Origin: JBGTIS01 sp041745535
GTDB lineage: Bacteria > Bacteroidota > Bacteroidia > Cytophagales > Cyclobacteriaceae
Assembly (NCBI GenBank): GCA_041745535.1
Contig: JBGTIS010000063.1
Coordinates: 1 to 64,000 of the forward strand
Reading direction: 5' to 3'
DNA length: 64,000 nucleotides
Under the pieces are notes generated by a model. It was not told the DNA's origin. It made no database searches and worked only from the letters and a program-made list of their open reading frames with translations. This document shows, piece after piece, positions 35,950 through 46,029 of this stretch; within the stretch, counting starts at the first letter, position 1, and every line of letters starts with the position of its first letter. Position numbers and translations under genes: made by a program.

Positions 35950-37095
35950 TTAATGATTGAATACTAACATAATTTGAATTCCTTTTCCTGCCAATGGATT
36001 CACCAGGTCGTTTTGTTGAATAGACTGGCCATTGCTGGGATTCCAGAAAGCCATCAGGTAAAGTGAAAGTTTCTTGTAATCGCGCTGAAAATTTACAAAG
36101 CTGTAAAAATTCTGATGGGTCCAGTCATAATAAAATACCGTACTGAGATTATCAAAAAGTCCGATGGGATAGGATAGGGTAGTGCCTGTGAGCGTACTGG
36201 CAGCAGAAAAAGCAAAGGCTTTCTCATCGTAACTGGTTACCAATTGTTCGGCCACCACACTCAATCCATTGCCAATGCCAAAAGTATAATCAACGCCGGC
36301 ATTCAGCAGCGTTTGGTTGGTATATATGCCCACAGCTTTATTTTTATGGGTCCAGGTACCTTCCAGCCAAAAACCCACCACAATGTCCCACTTGCCATCC
36401 AGGCCAATTCTGTCTTCCGGAATCCGGGCGAATTCCAGATTGTCAATACCCAATCCGCGGGAGTCAGCGGTTCGATGGTGATACGATAAGCCTACTTCTC
36501 CTTTTGGAACAGGAAGCTGCATGCGTCCGCCAAACTCCGGATGTTGTTCGTGGGTTTTTATTCTTTCCCAGCCCTTCACATCTTCGTTTCCGTATAATAC
36601 CCACAGCCATATGTTGGCATTGTTGAGGAAATAATACCTGCCCAAAGCACCCCAAACGCCATTCGTTAATTGCAGCGGATCTCGAGGATCAATCTGGTCG
36701 AACCACATCAGGGGCCGCAGCACGGAAGCTGAACCGAAACTGATTTTTTGCAATCCTAACCGAAGTTCAAACTGCCTGGAAGCATACCGGGCCCAGGCGC
36801 GGTACGCACTGATGCCTGCATTTGCGTGGGCCGAATCAAAAGGATGGAAATTAACAGAACCGAAAAGATTGGGAGAAGCGTTAAAATCAATAAGCTTGTT
36901 ATTTTTCAGGGAGATGGTATATGTTAGTTCCGGAATATACCGCAAACCCAATCCAAAATTCAGGTCATTGCCGCTGCTGTAGTTGGCCCAACCCTGTGCC
37001 TGTCCTTTAAACTCGAAGTTTTGCTGTTCCTGGGCTAAGGTTCCTTTAACATTCAGCAACAATAATATCATGTATAGCAGGGCAAATTTTTTCAT
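35950..37095 (-). CDS. Outer membrane beta-barrel protein
   Basis: This 381-residue protein has a signal peptide (KKFALLYMILLLLNVKGTLA, cleaved before QEQQ). Alternating aromatic-rich beta strands follow, such as RAWARYASRQFELRLGLQKI and WDIVVGFWLEGTWTHKN, consistent with a 14-18 strand porin-like barrel. Its start overlaps the TetR stop by 4 bases and it is followed by the ABC ATPase, so the regulator, barrel and transporter form one unit. Homologues in this position are usually annotated only as hypothetical or DUF1302-like outer membrane proteins. It may be the outer-membrane destination or exit route of the transported molecule. Confidence 0.75.
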   Translation of the reverse strand: MKKFALLYMILLLLNVKGTLAQEQQNFEFKGQAQGWANYSSGNDLNFGLGLRYIPELTYTISLKNNKLIDFNASPNLFGSVNFHPFDSAHANAGISAYRAWARYASRQFELRLGLQKISFGSASVLRPLMWFDQIDPRDPLQLTNGVWGALGRYYFLNNANIWLWVLYGNEDVKGWERIKTHEQHPEFGGRMQLPVPKGEVGLSYHHRTADSRGLGIDNLEFARIPEDRIGLDGKWDIVVGFWLEGTWTHKNKAVGIYTNQTLLNAGVDYTFGIGNGLSVVAEQLVTSYDEKAFAFSAASTLTGTTLSYPIGLFDNLSTVFYYDWTHQNFYSFVNFQRDYKKLSLYLMAFWNPSNGQSIQQNDLVNPLAGKGIQIMLVFNH

Positions 37096-37691
37096 GGTTT
37101 GGACACATTGTCGGGCGAAATACCGTAGAAGAAAAAGTGGGTGATTTCCATAATTAATTCCTGTGGATTTTCGTGCATGGCCAGCAATGCCTCGTCGGTA
37201 ACCATTTCCTGTGCTTTGTTCAAAAAATAGAGAATAAAAGCTGGTTTAATTTCTTTTTTCACCCAGCCTTGCTGCTGTGCCTGTACCAGATCTTTTACAA
37301 AACGATCCAAAGACTGTTTTTGCCAGTTTTGGATGAATTCAATGAGCTCAGCCTCCTCATTATTATAAATATCCCGAATGAATTCCTGGCTAATTTCTTT
37401 AGAACGCTCAAACTTCAGGATCATTAGCCGGGACACCTTTTCCCGAAAAGAAAGCTGGGGATTATCCATAATATCTATGTATGCGCGCATACCTTTATCA
37501 AATACTTCACTCAGCACAGTTTTGGCCAACTCAATTTTGTTGTCAAACAAGCGGTAGAAGGTCATTTTACTGACCCCGGCCTCCTGGCAGATTTCCTCAA
37601 CAGTAACCCTGCGGATCCCATGCTTCCAGAACAATTTCCTGGCAGTGGCGACGATCTGATGGTATTTTGGAGATTTACCGTTGTCCTGCAT
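37092..37691 (-). CDS. TetR/AcrR family regulator of the ABC operon
   Basis: The ATG at 37691 gives 199 residues starting MQDNGKSPKYHQIVATARKL; the frame is open further upstream, to 37766, but that part has no TetR similarity. The HTH is visible as RRVTVEEICQEAGVSKMTFY followed by RLFDNKIELAKTVL. The C-terminal ligand domain is helical. Being the first gene of the barrel/ABC/LolA unit with a 4-base overlap to the next gene, it probably represses its own operon in response to a small ligand. Confidence 0.88.
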   Translation of the reverse strand: MQDNGKSPKYHQIVATARKLFWKHGIRRVTVEEICQEAGVSKMTFYRLFDNKIELAKTVLSEVFDKGMRAYIDIMDNPQLSFREKVSRLMILKFERSKEISQEFIRDIYNNEEAELIEFIQNWQKQSLDRFVKDLVQAQQQGWVKKEIKPAFILYFLNKAQEMVTDEALLAMHENPQELIMEITHFFFYGISPDNVSKP

Positions 37692-37833
37692 ATTACTATA
37701 TTTTATTTTTATACTAATAACGTTTAATGTTACGAAATTGTTATAAAAATTACAAATTAGTAACATTTATAGAAAAACGCGACAACAGATAAGTTTTTAA
37801 GAAGAAAAGACAAAAAATTAGTGCTAACAGGCC

Positions 37834-39960
37834 TTAAGTATTGGAAGGATTATTGGGAATCGTCAGGGTAATGGTGGTGCCTTTTCCTAACTCAGAGGTA
37901 AGGCTCACCCTTCCAGAGAGTTTATCCACAGTTTCTTTTACGATGTATAAACCTAGTCCCGAACCCGATTTGGTTTCACTACCTCTGTAAAACATCTCAA
38001 AAACTTTATCCACATGCGCTTTGGCAATACCCTGCCCATTATCGCTGACGAAAATCCGGGCTTCTTTGGGTGTAGTAATTACTTTTACTTCAATTACTGA
38101 TCGCGGTTTCCACGAATCGCTATACCGGATGGCATTGGAAATCAAATTGTTAAAAATTACACTGAGGCGACGCTGGTCGGTAAAGAATGCCGATTGCTGA
38201 CCAACTTTCAGAACTTTCTGAATGTTTTCACTATTTTCCTGATACTCATATTGCTTGAAAATATCTTCCAGCAATTCCTGGAAGTTGATGGCATCATTAT
38301 GTATTTCCATCCGAGCGTTTCGGGAGTAATCCAGGATATCTCTGATAAAATTATTCAGTTTCCTGATGCTGATTTCCTGCTTATTAAAATAATCCCGCAA
38401 TTCATTTGTATCGGTTGTGATTTTACATAACTCAATGAGTCCTAACACAGAAGAAATCGGAGCCCGTAAGTCGTGAGAAGCAGAGTATACAAACCGGTCC
38501 AGTTCACTATTGGCTTTTTGCAGTTCGGTATTTAATATCCGCAATTGATCAAATGATTCCTTCATCTTAATTTCAGCCTGCTTCCGGCTGTCAATGTCTA
38601 TGTTAATACCCGAAATGCTTACCATATTTCCTGCCTCATCGTAATCGGGTTTGCCTTTGGTGAACCACCACTGGTAGGTACCATCGGGCAAGCGATGCCT
38701 GATTTCCATTTCATAAACGGTTCCATTTTCTTTGGTGTCTTTTACAGAAAGTAAAAGATTTTCTAAGTCATCAGGATGAATCATTTTTTGATATTCCTCA
38801 TAAGAAGGTGCTTCGCGCTTGGGCAATAACCCAAAAGACTCAAACACCTGCTTTGACCATTCAAGTTTACGGGTTCTTAAATCCATTTGCCAGGTGCCCA
38901 TCCTGCCAAATTCCAGGGCCTCCTCCAGTGCGTTTTTACTTTTCAGTAATTCTCTCACAGCCAGTTTGCGTTCAGTAATATCCTGGGTAAGACAAGCTAC
39001 AGCGGAAACCTGCTGTTTGGCATCAAAAATAGGACATACCGTAATGTTGTAATACCGTTTGAGGCGATGGGTATCCCAATGATTGTCAGGACTTCCAAAA
39101 TTTACCTCAGTTTCGAAATTGGATATGGTTTCTCCACGGTACGCTCTTAAAAATACCTGACTGATACCGCTTTCCTTCATCATAGCGTCTTCCAAAATGT
39201 TAAATTCCTCTACCGCATAACTCATATTTTTTACTCCCAACAGTTCCTGCTGCTTTTCATTCATGCGAATAGAATAGCCGTTTTTGTCGTACAACTGGAA
39301 TCCGATCGGCAAATTGTCGATAATGCTGTTTAAAAACCGCTCATTTTCCTGGATTCTGGCAGTAAGTTGCTGTTTGTTTTTCAGCGCCTTTTTTAATTTC
39401 GCTTCTTTTTGCTTAAGGTCAGTTATTTCAATGGCGCTAAACGCTACCGCGAACACTTTCCCTTCACTATTATACACTGGAGTATACTGGTATTTAAACC
39501 ATTGCCAATCGTCAACGAATTTAAATTTTTTGATAGCTTTGATAGTTTCTCCTTTAAAAGCCTTCTGGAACCTTTTTTTAAAGATTCTCAGGTCACCAGG
39601 TGGTGCGATTGTTAACGCGCTTATGCCCGGACGGAATGGTTTGTTTCTTATCAGTATAGACTCTTCCTGTGCTTTTTTATTGGCGAAGAGTATTTTATAA
39701 GAGGCATCAATTAACGCGAAAATCTGTTCGGAGTTGTTCAGAATAGCCATTTTGTACACATCACTCCGGGCCAGTTCTTCCTGCATGAGGCGCTCACGTT
39801 CCAACGCTTCTCCGTTTGATTCTTCGTTTTGATTAACTGATAAAGTATCCAAAACGGTAGTATTATAGCTGATTATATCCAACTTTTTTTTCAACGCTTT
39901 ATTCTCTTCTTCCAGATCAGCTATTTTTTTTAAAAAAGCGATATCTGTTTTTGTGCTCAT
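37834..39960 (-). CDS. Soluble multi-PAS sensor histidine kinase
   Basis: This 708-residue protein has an N-terminal coiled coil (about 1-75) and then three PAS domains (about 85-190, 205-335, 345-465). The third has the PAC motif YEMEIRHRLPDGTYQWWFTK. A HisKA dimerisation helix has the phosphoacceptor in FVYSASHDLRAPISS, and an HATPase_c domain has DNGQGIAKAHVDKVFEMFYR and SGSGLGLYIVKETV. No membrane helices are seen, so it senses a cytoplasmic signal. No response regulator is encoded next to it, making it an orphan kinase. Confidence 0.92.
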   Translation of the reverse strand: MSTKTDIAFLKKIADLEEENKALKKKLDIISYNTTVLDTLSVNQNEESNGEALERERLMQEELARSDVYKMAILNNSEQIFALIDASYKILFANKKAQEESILIRNKPFRPGISALTIAPPGDLRIFKKRFQKAFKGETIKAIKKFKFVDDWQWFKYQYTPVYNSEGKVFAVAFSAIEITDLKQKEAKLKKALKNKQQLTARIQENERFLNSIIDNLPIGFQLYDKNGYSIRMNEKQQELLGVKNMSYAVEEFNILEDAMMKESGISQVFLRAYRGETISNFETEVNFGSPDNHWDTHRLKRYYNITVCPIFDAKQQVSAVACLTQDITERKLAVRELLKSKNALEEALEFGRMGTWQMDLRTRKLEWSKQVFESFGLLPKREAPSYEEYQKMIHPDDLENLLLSVKDTKENGTVYEMEIRHRLPDGTYQWWFTKGKPDYDEAGNMVSISGINIDIDSRKQAEIKMKESFDQLRILNTELQKANSELDRFVYSASHDLRAPISSVLGLIELCKITTDTNELRDYFNKQEISIRKLNNFIRDILDYSRNARMEIHNDAINFQELLEDIFKQYEYQENSENIQKVLKVGQQSAFFTDQRRLSVIFNNLISNAIRYSDSWKPRSVIEVKVITTPKEARIFVSDNGQGIAKAHVDKVFEMFYRGSETKSGSGLGLYIVKETVDKLSGRVSLTSELGKGTTITLTIPNNPSNT

Positions 39961-40288
39961 AAGATTGAGGGCCTTATTTTGCTTTAAAGTACCCTTTTCA
40001 TGGAATTATTACCATGTTTTTGATGAAAATTTTTAAAAAACTTTTAAAATTTATAAGGGTATTTTTTCAAGTAATGTAGGGAGCATAGTACGATAAACAT
40101 CTCTAGGTAATTGTGTATTGAATTTAGCGGCATCTTACATGGCATTAACCTTAATTAATGGTTCATTCTACTGAAATTATAAGATCATTCAGAATTGTTT
40201 AAAATGCTTAAAAAACCAGATGGGTTTGTTCCTGTTATACAGCCCGATTATTTTCAAATGATTTTAAAATGGCATATATTACATTTGG
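39961..40288. other. Intergenic region between histidine kinase and sigma factor genes
   Basis: This 328-base A/T-rich spacer lies between divergent genes. A TACATTTG sequence at 40280-40287 matches a Bacteroidota -7 element but is too close to the sigma factor start to serve it. I see no long palindrome, terminator or short gene. Confidence 0.5.
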
Positions 40289-40915
40289 ATGAAGCCTGAT
40301 GAAGAAAGTTTAATCGAGAAAATTGTGTATAAAAGCGATAAAAAAGCTTTTGAATGCCTTTTTTTTGATTATTATGACTATTTGTACAGATTCGCCTACA
40401 GGTATCTTAGGCATAAAGAAGAGGCAGAGGAATTGGTGTCTGATATTTTTTTAACCCTCTGGAGAAAGCGGGCATCTCTGCTCAGTATTCAAAATCTTAA
40501 AGTGTATTTGCATGTAATGGTGAAGCACCAGGCCATTAATTATATCAAAAAACACAGAAAAATTTCATTCCTCTCCATAAACGATATTCCTGTTGACTTT
40601 ACCGACCAGGCTGAAACCCCGGAAGCGCGTTTACTAACCAAAGAACTGATTAAAGAAATTGAGGCTGCCATTGATGAACTGCCTGCCCGCTGTAAAGTTG
40701 TTTTTCAGCTTGTGCGGATAGATGGGCTCAGGTACAGGGAAGTGGCGGAAATTTTAAATATATCAGTAAAAACCGTAGAAAATCAGGTGGGGATTGCCAT
40801 TCAAAAAATAGGCTCGAAACTCGCCCACCATCTTCAGAACCAAAAATCACATCGGTTCCTGAAATGGGGATCTGGCGCCCTGGTGCTGGCTGGCCTTATC
40901 TTCCTCTTTGTATAA
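40289..40915 (+). CDS. FecI-type ECF sigma factor
   Basis: This 208-residue protein has sigma region 2 (AFECLFFDYYDYLYRFAYRY, then HKEEAEELVSDIFLTLW) and region 4 (AIDELPARCKVVFQLVRIDG, then EVAEILNISVKTVENQV), the RpoE/FecI Bacteroidota type. The C-terminus ends in a hydrophobic stretch (WGSGALVLAGLIFLFV) that could hold the sigma factor near the membrane. It is followed by a FecR anti-sigma gene (75-base gap), then SusC and SusD genes. Nutrient binding by the SusC-type receptor is expected to release this sigma factor through the FecR protein. Confidence 0.93.
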   Translation: MKPDEESLIEKIVYKSDKKAFECLFFDYYDYLYRFAYRYLRHKEEAEELVSDIFLTLWRKRASLLSIQNLKVYLHVMVKHQAINYIKKHRKISFLSINDIPVDFTDQAETPEARLLTKELIKEIEAAIDELPARCKVVFQLVRIDGLRYREVAEILNISVKTVENQVGIAIQKIGSKLAHHLQNQKSHRFLKWGSGALVLAGLIFLFV

Positions 40916-40990
40916 AGTTTAAAAAAAATCAAAATTCTTGTGGGGGATTTTTTTAAAAAGATTGTCCTCATAGTATAAGCACACCAAACT

Positions 40991-42028
40991 ATGAAGGATG
41001 AACGCATTTGGAATCTGATTGGCCGGCAACTGGCAGGAGAAGCCGCTGATGAAGAACTTGCTGAAATTGACCAATGGTTGCGTGCGCAGCCTGAACACCC
41101 GCGGTTACATGCGTCCATTCGGGAGTTCTGGCAAAACAGGCAAAAAACTACCGGCAGTGATGCCAGTCGTGTGTGGCAGTCCCTTACACAACAAATCAAC
41201 GCGGAAACGCCTGAGGCAAGTAAAGTCAGCCTACCTGAAAAACCCAGACTTGCATGGTTTTTTAAAGTGGCAGCGACGGTTACGGTGCTGCTGCTGGCAG
41301 GTTGGCTCCTGTGGCAGTACGGCACCCAAACCCTGCTGAACCTCACCGCCACGGTACAGGAAAATACCCGGGGAAACCAATCGGAAATTATACTGCCCGA
41401 TGGCAGCAGGGTGTGGCTGAATGCCGAAAGTAAGCTGACCTATTACCCGAACTTTGGTGCCGGCAGCCGGACCGTTTATTTGTCTGGAGAAGCGTTTTTT
41501 GAGGTAGAAAAAAATCCGGACATCCCTTTTATCATTCATCTGGGCGCACACCGCATCCAGGTACTGGGTACCTCTTTCAATGTAAAATCTTATGAGGATG
41601 AGGAAACGGTAGAAACTTCGGTAATTACGGGCAAAGTGATGTTTGTGAAGAAAGCAGAGCATGCCGGAAAAAATGATTCTGTGTATTACATCACACCCAA
41701 CCTGAAGCTGGCATTATTTAAAGATTCCGGCCAGGTGGAAACGATGCGGGTCGACAGCCGCGAAGATATGGCCTGGACTCAGGGTAAACTGGTTTTTAAA
41801 AACGAAAGCTGGGATCAGATTGCCCGCATACTGGAAAGAACCTACGATACGGCTATTACCTTTGAAGATCCTGCGCTGAAAAACTGCCGGTTAACGGCCA
41901 CCTTTCAGAAGAAAACCCTGGAAGAAGTGCTGGAACTCATCGCCATGACCCAGGACTTCAGCTATGAGATACACCCGCGGGTGCTGATCAAAGGGAAAGG
42001 GTGTGTCGATGCGAAAGCGAATCAGTAA
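40991..42028 (+). CDS. FecR-type anti-sigma factor
   Basis: This 345-residue protein has a cytosolic N-terminal sigma-binding region (about 1-85), one membrane helix (about 90-110, VAATVTVLLLAGWLLWQY), and a periplasmic FecR domain with the typical SEIILPDGSRVWLNAESKLT and VYLSGEAFFEVEKN. A C-terminal DUF4974 domain follows (about 262-335, FKNESWDQIARILERTYDT). It restrains the FecI-type sigma factor encoded just upstream and receives the signal from the STN domain of the SusC-like receptor encoded downstream. Confidence 0.94.
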   Translation: MKDERIWNLIGRQLAGEAADEELAEIDQWLRAQPEHPRLHASIREFWQNRQKTTGSDASRVWQSLTQQINAETPEASKVSLPEKPRLAWFFKVAATVTVLLLAGWLLWQYGTQTLLNLTATVQENTRGNQSEIILPDGSRVWLNAESKLTYYPNFGAGSRTVYLSGEAFFEVEKNPDIPFIIHLGAHRIQVLGTSFNVKSYEDEETVETSVITGKVMFVKKAEHAGKNDSVYYITPNLKLALFKDSGQVETMRVDSREDMAWTQGKLVFKNESWDQIARILERTYDTAITFEDPALKNCRLTATFQKKTLEEVLELIAMTQDFSYEIHPRVLIKGKGCVDAKANQ

Positions 42029-42199
42029 GCCATTTATTATTCATTTAAATTAACAAATATGAAAAAAAATTTACACGCCCATTCTTACGGATAATGTATC
42101 GCGTTTCGCGATAATAACCGATATACCTGCCAGGCTCCGCCCGCGATATATCACACTTAAAAAATAAAAATTAATCCCTACACCTAACCCTTCTAAATT

Positions 42200-45100
42200 A
42201 TGAATATTTATTCAGCATATGTACAGCAACAGAAAATGTATGCTTTGCTGCTGATGTGTTTATGTTTCATGAGTAGTTTTTATGAGCTAAAAGCACAAGC
42301 ATTTCAGGCAAGTTTGTATCCTCGTCAAAATTACGCTAAAATCACCCTCCACGCCGAAAGCATCCGGGTGGGTGATGTATTGGAAGAATTAGAAAAAAAG
42401 TCCGGTTATGTATTCATTTACAGTCATAGTAGCGTCGATACCGACAGGCTTATTTCTGTAAACGCGAATAACCAAACCCTTGAGCAGATTTTAGATAGTA
42501 TTCTGAAACCCATCAGGCTTCATTATAAGGTTACCGGTAACCAGATTATTTTGCAAAGCCAGCCTGCCTTGCGAAAATTACCATACGAAAAGCTCAAAAA
42601 AGAAGAACAAAAACGATTGAACAGCATTCCGGGCGACCTTCCCGCCGTAGCGGTATCGCAGACCTTTCAAACCCAGGTGCAGGCACTTACCATAACGGGT
42701 ACGGTAACTGATGAGAAAGGAGGCCCGCTTCCCGGTGTCAATATTTTGGTGCAGGGTACTACCAATGGTACCATCACCGATGTGGATGGGAAATACCGCA
42801 TCGCTGTACCGGATGAGGGAGCTGTGCTTGTTTTTTCTTATGTAGGCTACGAAAACCAGACCATTACGGTGAATAACAGCAGTGTGGTAGACGTGGTAAT
42901 GACGGAAGGTGCCATGCTCAACCAGGTAGTGGTAACCGCTTTAGGTATTGAGCAGGAAAAAAGAAAATTAGGCTACACCGTAACCGAACTAAAGGGAGAA
43001 GAACTGTCTCAATCTAATGAAATTAACCCCATCAATGCCCTGCAGGGAAAAGTTGCCGGTGTGCAAATTGACCAGGGTGGGGGCGGATTGTTTGGTACCT
43101 CCAAAATTCTGATTCGCGGCAACTCTACCCTCAGCAATAACAACCAGCCTATTTTTGTGGTGGATGGTGTGTTTATCGACAACGATATTTTCAGTGGTAC
43201 CGGCCGTGACTTCGGCAACAACCTGAAGAACCTGAACATGGAAGATTTTGAGAGCGTTTCGGTACTGAAAGGTTCAGCGGCAGCAGCCCTTTACGGGTCA
43301 AGGGCCATTAATGGTGTAATCCTGATTACCACCAAAAAAGGGAAAAAGAATTCCGGCATCGGGTTGTCGGTAACGCAGAACGTGAATGTGTTTCAACCTT
43401 ACGCTGGTCCGGAATTTCAGAATGTATTTGGCGGCGGCACGGTAGGTGCTTTTTTTACCGACCGCCGGGATCCTAACTATCAGGCCGATCAGGCCTGGCG
43501 AACCAAAGTATTTCCTATAGATCCTATCAGCGGCAAGCCCTATATTGATCCGCAGATTTATCGTGAACTGGAAAACTGGGGGCCCCGCATGGAAGGGCAG
43601 GAAGTGATCAACTACGATGGCACGCCTACCCGTTACCTGCCGCAGCCCGATAACTTTATGGACGCGTTCCGCAATGGATATGGTTCCAACACCAACGTAG
43701 CGCTGGATGGCGGTACCGACCGGTCTACTTTCCGTTTGTCGTATTCTCACAACAGCAGCCAGGGCGTGGTGGAAAATAATAAGCTGGACAAAAATGGTTT
43801 TAACCTGCGGGCTACCCATGAGCTTACTAAATTTTTGCAGGTAGATGCCAGTGTGGACTATACCACCTTTGAAGGCAAAAACCCCCCACGATTGGGAGGA
43901 TTGGATGCCTTTGCCTCCTATAACTTTGGCAAGCTGTACAGCTGGGTTTTGCCCCGTAACTACGACACCAAATACTGGATGAAGCGTGAAAACTATATCA
44001 GCAGCCTGGGAGGCGCGCCCAATCCTGCCGATCCGGAAGAAACCAACAGAGCCCCGGAATCCCGGTTCTGGTTCTCCCTTTTCGAAAACAATTATCTGCA
44101 GAACGAAGAATCGTTAAGAGGAAGATTAGCCCTGACCGCTACCGTAACCGATTGGGCGAAAGTTGTGGTGGAAGGCAACTTTTACAACAATTATGTAAAG
44201 CAGGAAACCAAAGAACTGGGACAGGGCCGAGACTTTACCGGAGGTTTGTATGGCCTGGGTCATTCTACCCGTAAAAGTAACTTTATGAAAGCCATTTTTA
44301 TGGTGAACAAAGCCTTTAACGAAACCTGGGAAGTCAATGGATATGTGGGAGCGGAAACGCAGCAATTCAGCCGTACGTACAACTATAGTGAAACCAGAGG
44401 TGGCCTGCTGTATCCAGGTAATTTCTTCCTTTCCAATTCCGTGAACCCACAGTTTGCAGAGGGCGGGATCAGCGAACGGAAAACCATTAATTCCCTGTAT
44501 TCCAGCATAGATGTTTCTTTCAAAGACCAGCTGTTTTTACTGGCCACCTGGCGGGGCGACTGGTCATCGGCACTAACTTATGCGGATGGTTCCGGCAACA
44601 ACTTCTTCAACTATCCGGCAGTAAGTTTGTCGTGGATATTTACAGAAACTCTTGATGTGCCTACCTGGGTTACCTATGCCAAGTTAAGAGGCAACGTAGC
44701 CGCTTTGGGAAGAGATACCAATCCGTTTGTGCTGAATCCGGGCTTTAAATTCGATAGCTTTACCACCACCCGGGGTAGAGACCTTCCGCTATCAACCTTT
44801 AGCAGCCGTCAGGTGCTGGAAGGAAACATCAAACCGGAAAGAAAATTAGCCACGGAAGTAGGTTTGGAAGCCCGCCTGTTTGACAACCGCATCGGATTTG
44901 ATCTGAGTCTGTACCAGGACAACACCAAAAACCAGATCATAGACATCTCCTCCCCAGTTGAATCAGGGGTGGAAAGTATTCTGATCAATGCCGGAAATAT
45001 TCAGAACAAAGGGATTGAATTGTCCATTGACGGTACGCCCATAAACGGCACCAATTTTCAGTGGAACACCATGCTGACCTTCAGCAGAAACCGCAACCTT

Positions 45101-46009
45101 ATTGTAGACCTGTACGAAGGCAGGGAAGAATTTAATCTGGGAGCCAATATTGGTGAGATCAGCACCTGGGCCGTGGTCGGCAAATCGTATGGCACATTGC
45201 GTTCTGCCATCCATGCCAAAATTTTCCAGGCCACCGATGGAGATGGCAATCCGGTAGCCAATCCGAATAACGGTTTGCCCGAACTAAGCTGGCGTGCCGA
45301 TGCCCGTGCCGCTTTTCCGGCCCGTAGCAACGAACTTCGGGATGTAGGCGATATCAACGCCGATTTCCGTGCCGGCTGGAATAACACCTTTAACTACAAG
45401 AACTTCTCATTGGGCTTCCTGCTGGATGCTAAAATAGGGGGCGACTTTGTAATGTTATCTTACCGGTATGGTACGCATACGGGCGTGTTGCCCCATACCC
45501 TGAAGGGGCGCGATGCGGAATATGGCGGTATTACCTGGACCAGTGCCTACGATGGACAATCTTATGACGATGGTGTAATTCCCGAGGGCGTATTCGCACA
45601 GGGGCAAACCGTTACCCAACCCGACGGCTCTCAGGCTGAAGTAGGCGGCATGACCTATCAGGAAGCGTATGACGCCGGTTTGGTGGAACCTACCCATGCG
45701 CCGCAGTTCTATTATCGATATGGCTCCTCCTCTACCGGTGTATCCGACTACTGGATCTTTAAGAGCAGCTGGGTATCGATGCGGGAACTGTCGCTGAGCT
45801 ATCGCCTACCGCAGGCAGCTTTGGATAAGCTGAAACTCAAAGGACTGAGCATTAGTCTGGTGGGCAGAGATTTATTCTATCTGTACAATTCACTGCCATT
45901 TAATTTTAACCCGGCTTCTAACAACTCCAACAACACGGCATTTTCCGGAGAGGAGGGTTTTCTGCCGATGACCCGTACCATGGGTGCTACTTTACGATTC
46001 CAGTTATAA
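42200..46009 (+). CDS. SusC/RagA TonB-dependent receptor with STN signalling domain
   Basis: This 1269-residue protein has a signal-like N-terminus (about 1-33) and an STN secretin/TonB domain (about 47-118) that talks to FecR. A CarboxypepD_reg-like domain follows (about 165-235, TVTDEKGGPLPGVNILVQGT and VFSYVGYENQTITV), then a TonB box region LNQVVVTALGIEQEKRK (about 240), a plug (about 260-375, PINALQGKVAGVQID, SRAINGVILITTKKG), and a large beta barrel ending in FRFQL-type aromatic terminus (TLRFQL). It forms a nutrient uptake complex with the SusD-like lipoprotein encoded 20 bases downstream. The STN domain makes it the sensor arm of the FecI/FecR system. The substrate cannot be read from sequence. 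Confidence 0.94.
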   Translation: MNIYSAYVQQQKMYALLLMCLCFMSSFYELKAQAFQASLYPRQNYAKITLHAESIRVGDVLEELEKKSGYVFIYSHSSVDTDRLISVNANNQTLEQILDSILKPIRLHYKVTGNQIILQSQPALRKLPYEKLKKEEQKRLNSIPGDLPAVAVSQTFQTQVQALTITGTVTDEKGGPLPGVNILVQGTTNGTITDVDGKYRIAVPDEGAVLVFSYVGYENQTITVNNSSVVDVVMTEGAMLNQVVVTALGIEQEKRKLGYTVTELKGEELSQSNEINPINALQGKVAGVQIDQGGGGLFGTSKILIRGNSTLSNNNQPIFVVDGVFIDNDIFSGTGRDFGNNLKNLNMEDFESVSVLKGSAAAALYGSRAINGVILITTKKGKKNSGIGLSVTQNVNVFQPYAGPEFQNVFGGGTVGAFFTDRRDPNYQADQAWRTKVFPIDPISGKPYIDPQIYRELENWGPRMEGQEVINYDGTPTRYLPQPDNFMDAFRNGYGSNTNVALDGGTDRSTFRLSYSHNSSQGVVENNKLDKNGFNLRATHELTKFLQVDASVDYTTFEGKNPPRLGGLDAFASYNFGKLYSWVLPRNYDTKYWMKRENYISSLGGAPNPADPEETNRAPESRFWFSLFENNYLQNEESLRGRLALTATVTDWAKVVVEGNFYNNYVKQETKELGQGRDFTGGLYGLGHSTRKSNFMKAIFMVNKAFNETWEVNGYVGAETQQFSRTYNYSETRGGLLYPGNFFLSNSVNPQFAEGGISERKTINSLYSSIDVSFKDQLFLLATWRGDWSSALTYADGSGNNFFNYPAVSLSWIFTETLDVPTWVTYAKLRGNVAALGRDTNPFVLNPGFKFDSFTTTRGRDLPLSTFSSRQVLEGNIKPERKLATEVGLEARLFDNRIGFDLSLYQDNTKNQIIDISSPVESGVESILINAGNIQNKGIELSIDGTPINGTNFQWNTMLTFSRNRNLIVDLYEGREEFNLGANIGEISTWAVVGKSYGTLRSAIHAKIFQATDGDGNPVANPNNGLPELSWRADARAAFPARSNELRDVGDINADFRAGWNNTFNYKNFSLGFLLDAKIGGDFVMLSYRYGTHTGVLPHTLKGRDAEYGGITWTSAYDGQSYDDGVIPEGVFAQGQTVTQPDGSQAEVGGMTYQEAYDAGLVEPTHAPQFYYRYGSSSTGVSDYWIFKSSWVSMRELSLSYRLPQAALDKLKLKGLSISLVGRDLFYLYNSLPFNFNPASNNSNNTAFSGEEGFLPMTRTMGATLRFQL

Positions 46010-46029
46010 TCCGCTAAATATAATCCGAT

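Noticed and set aside
40280..40287. TACATTTG as the promoter -7 box of the sigma factor gene
   Set aside because: It lies directly before the start codon, so transcription would begin inside the coding region.
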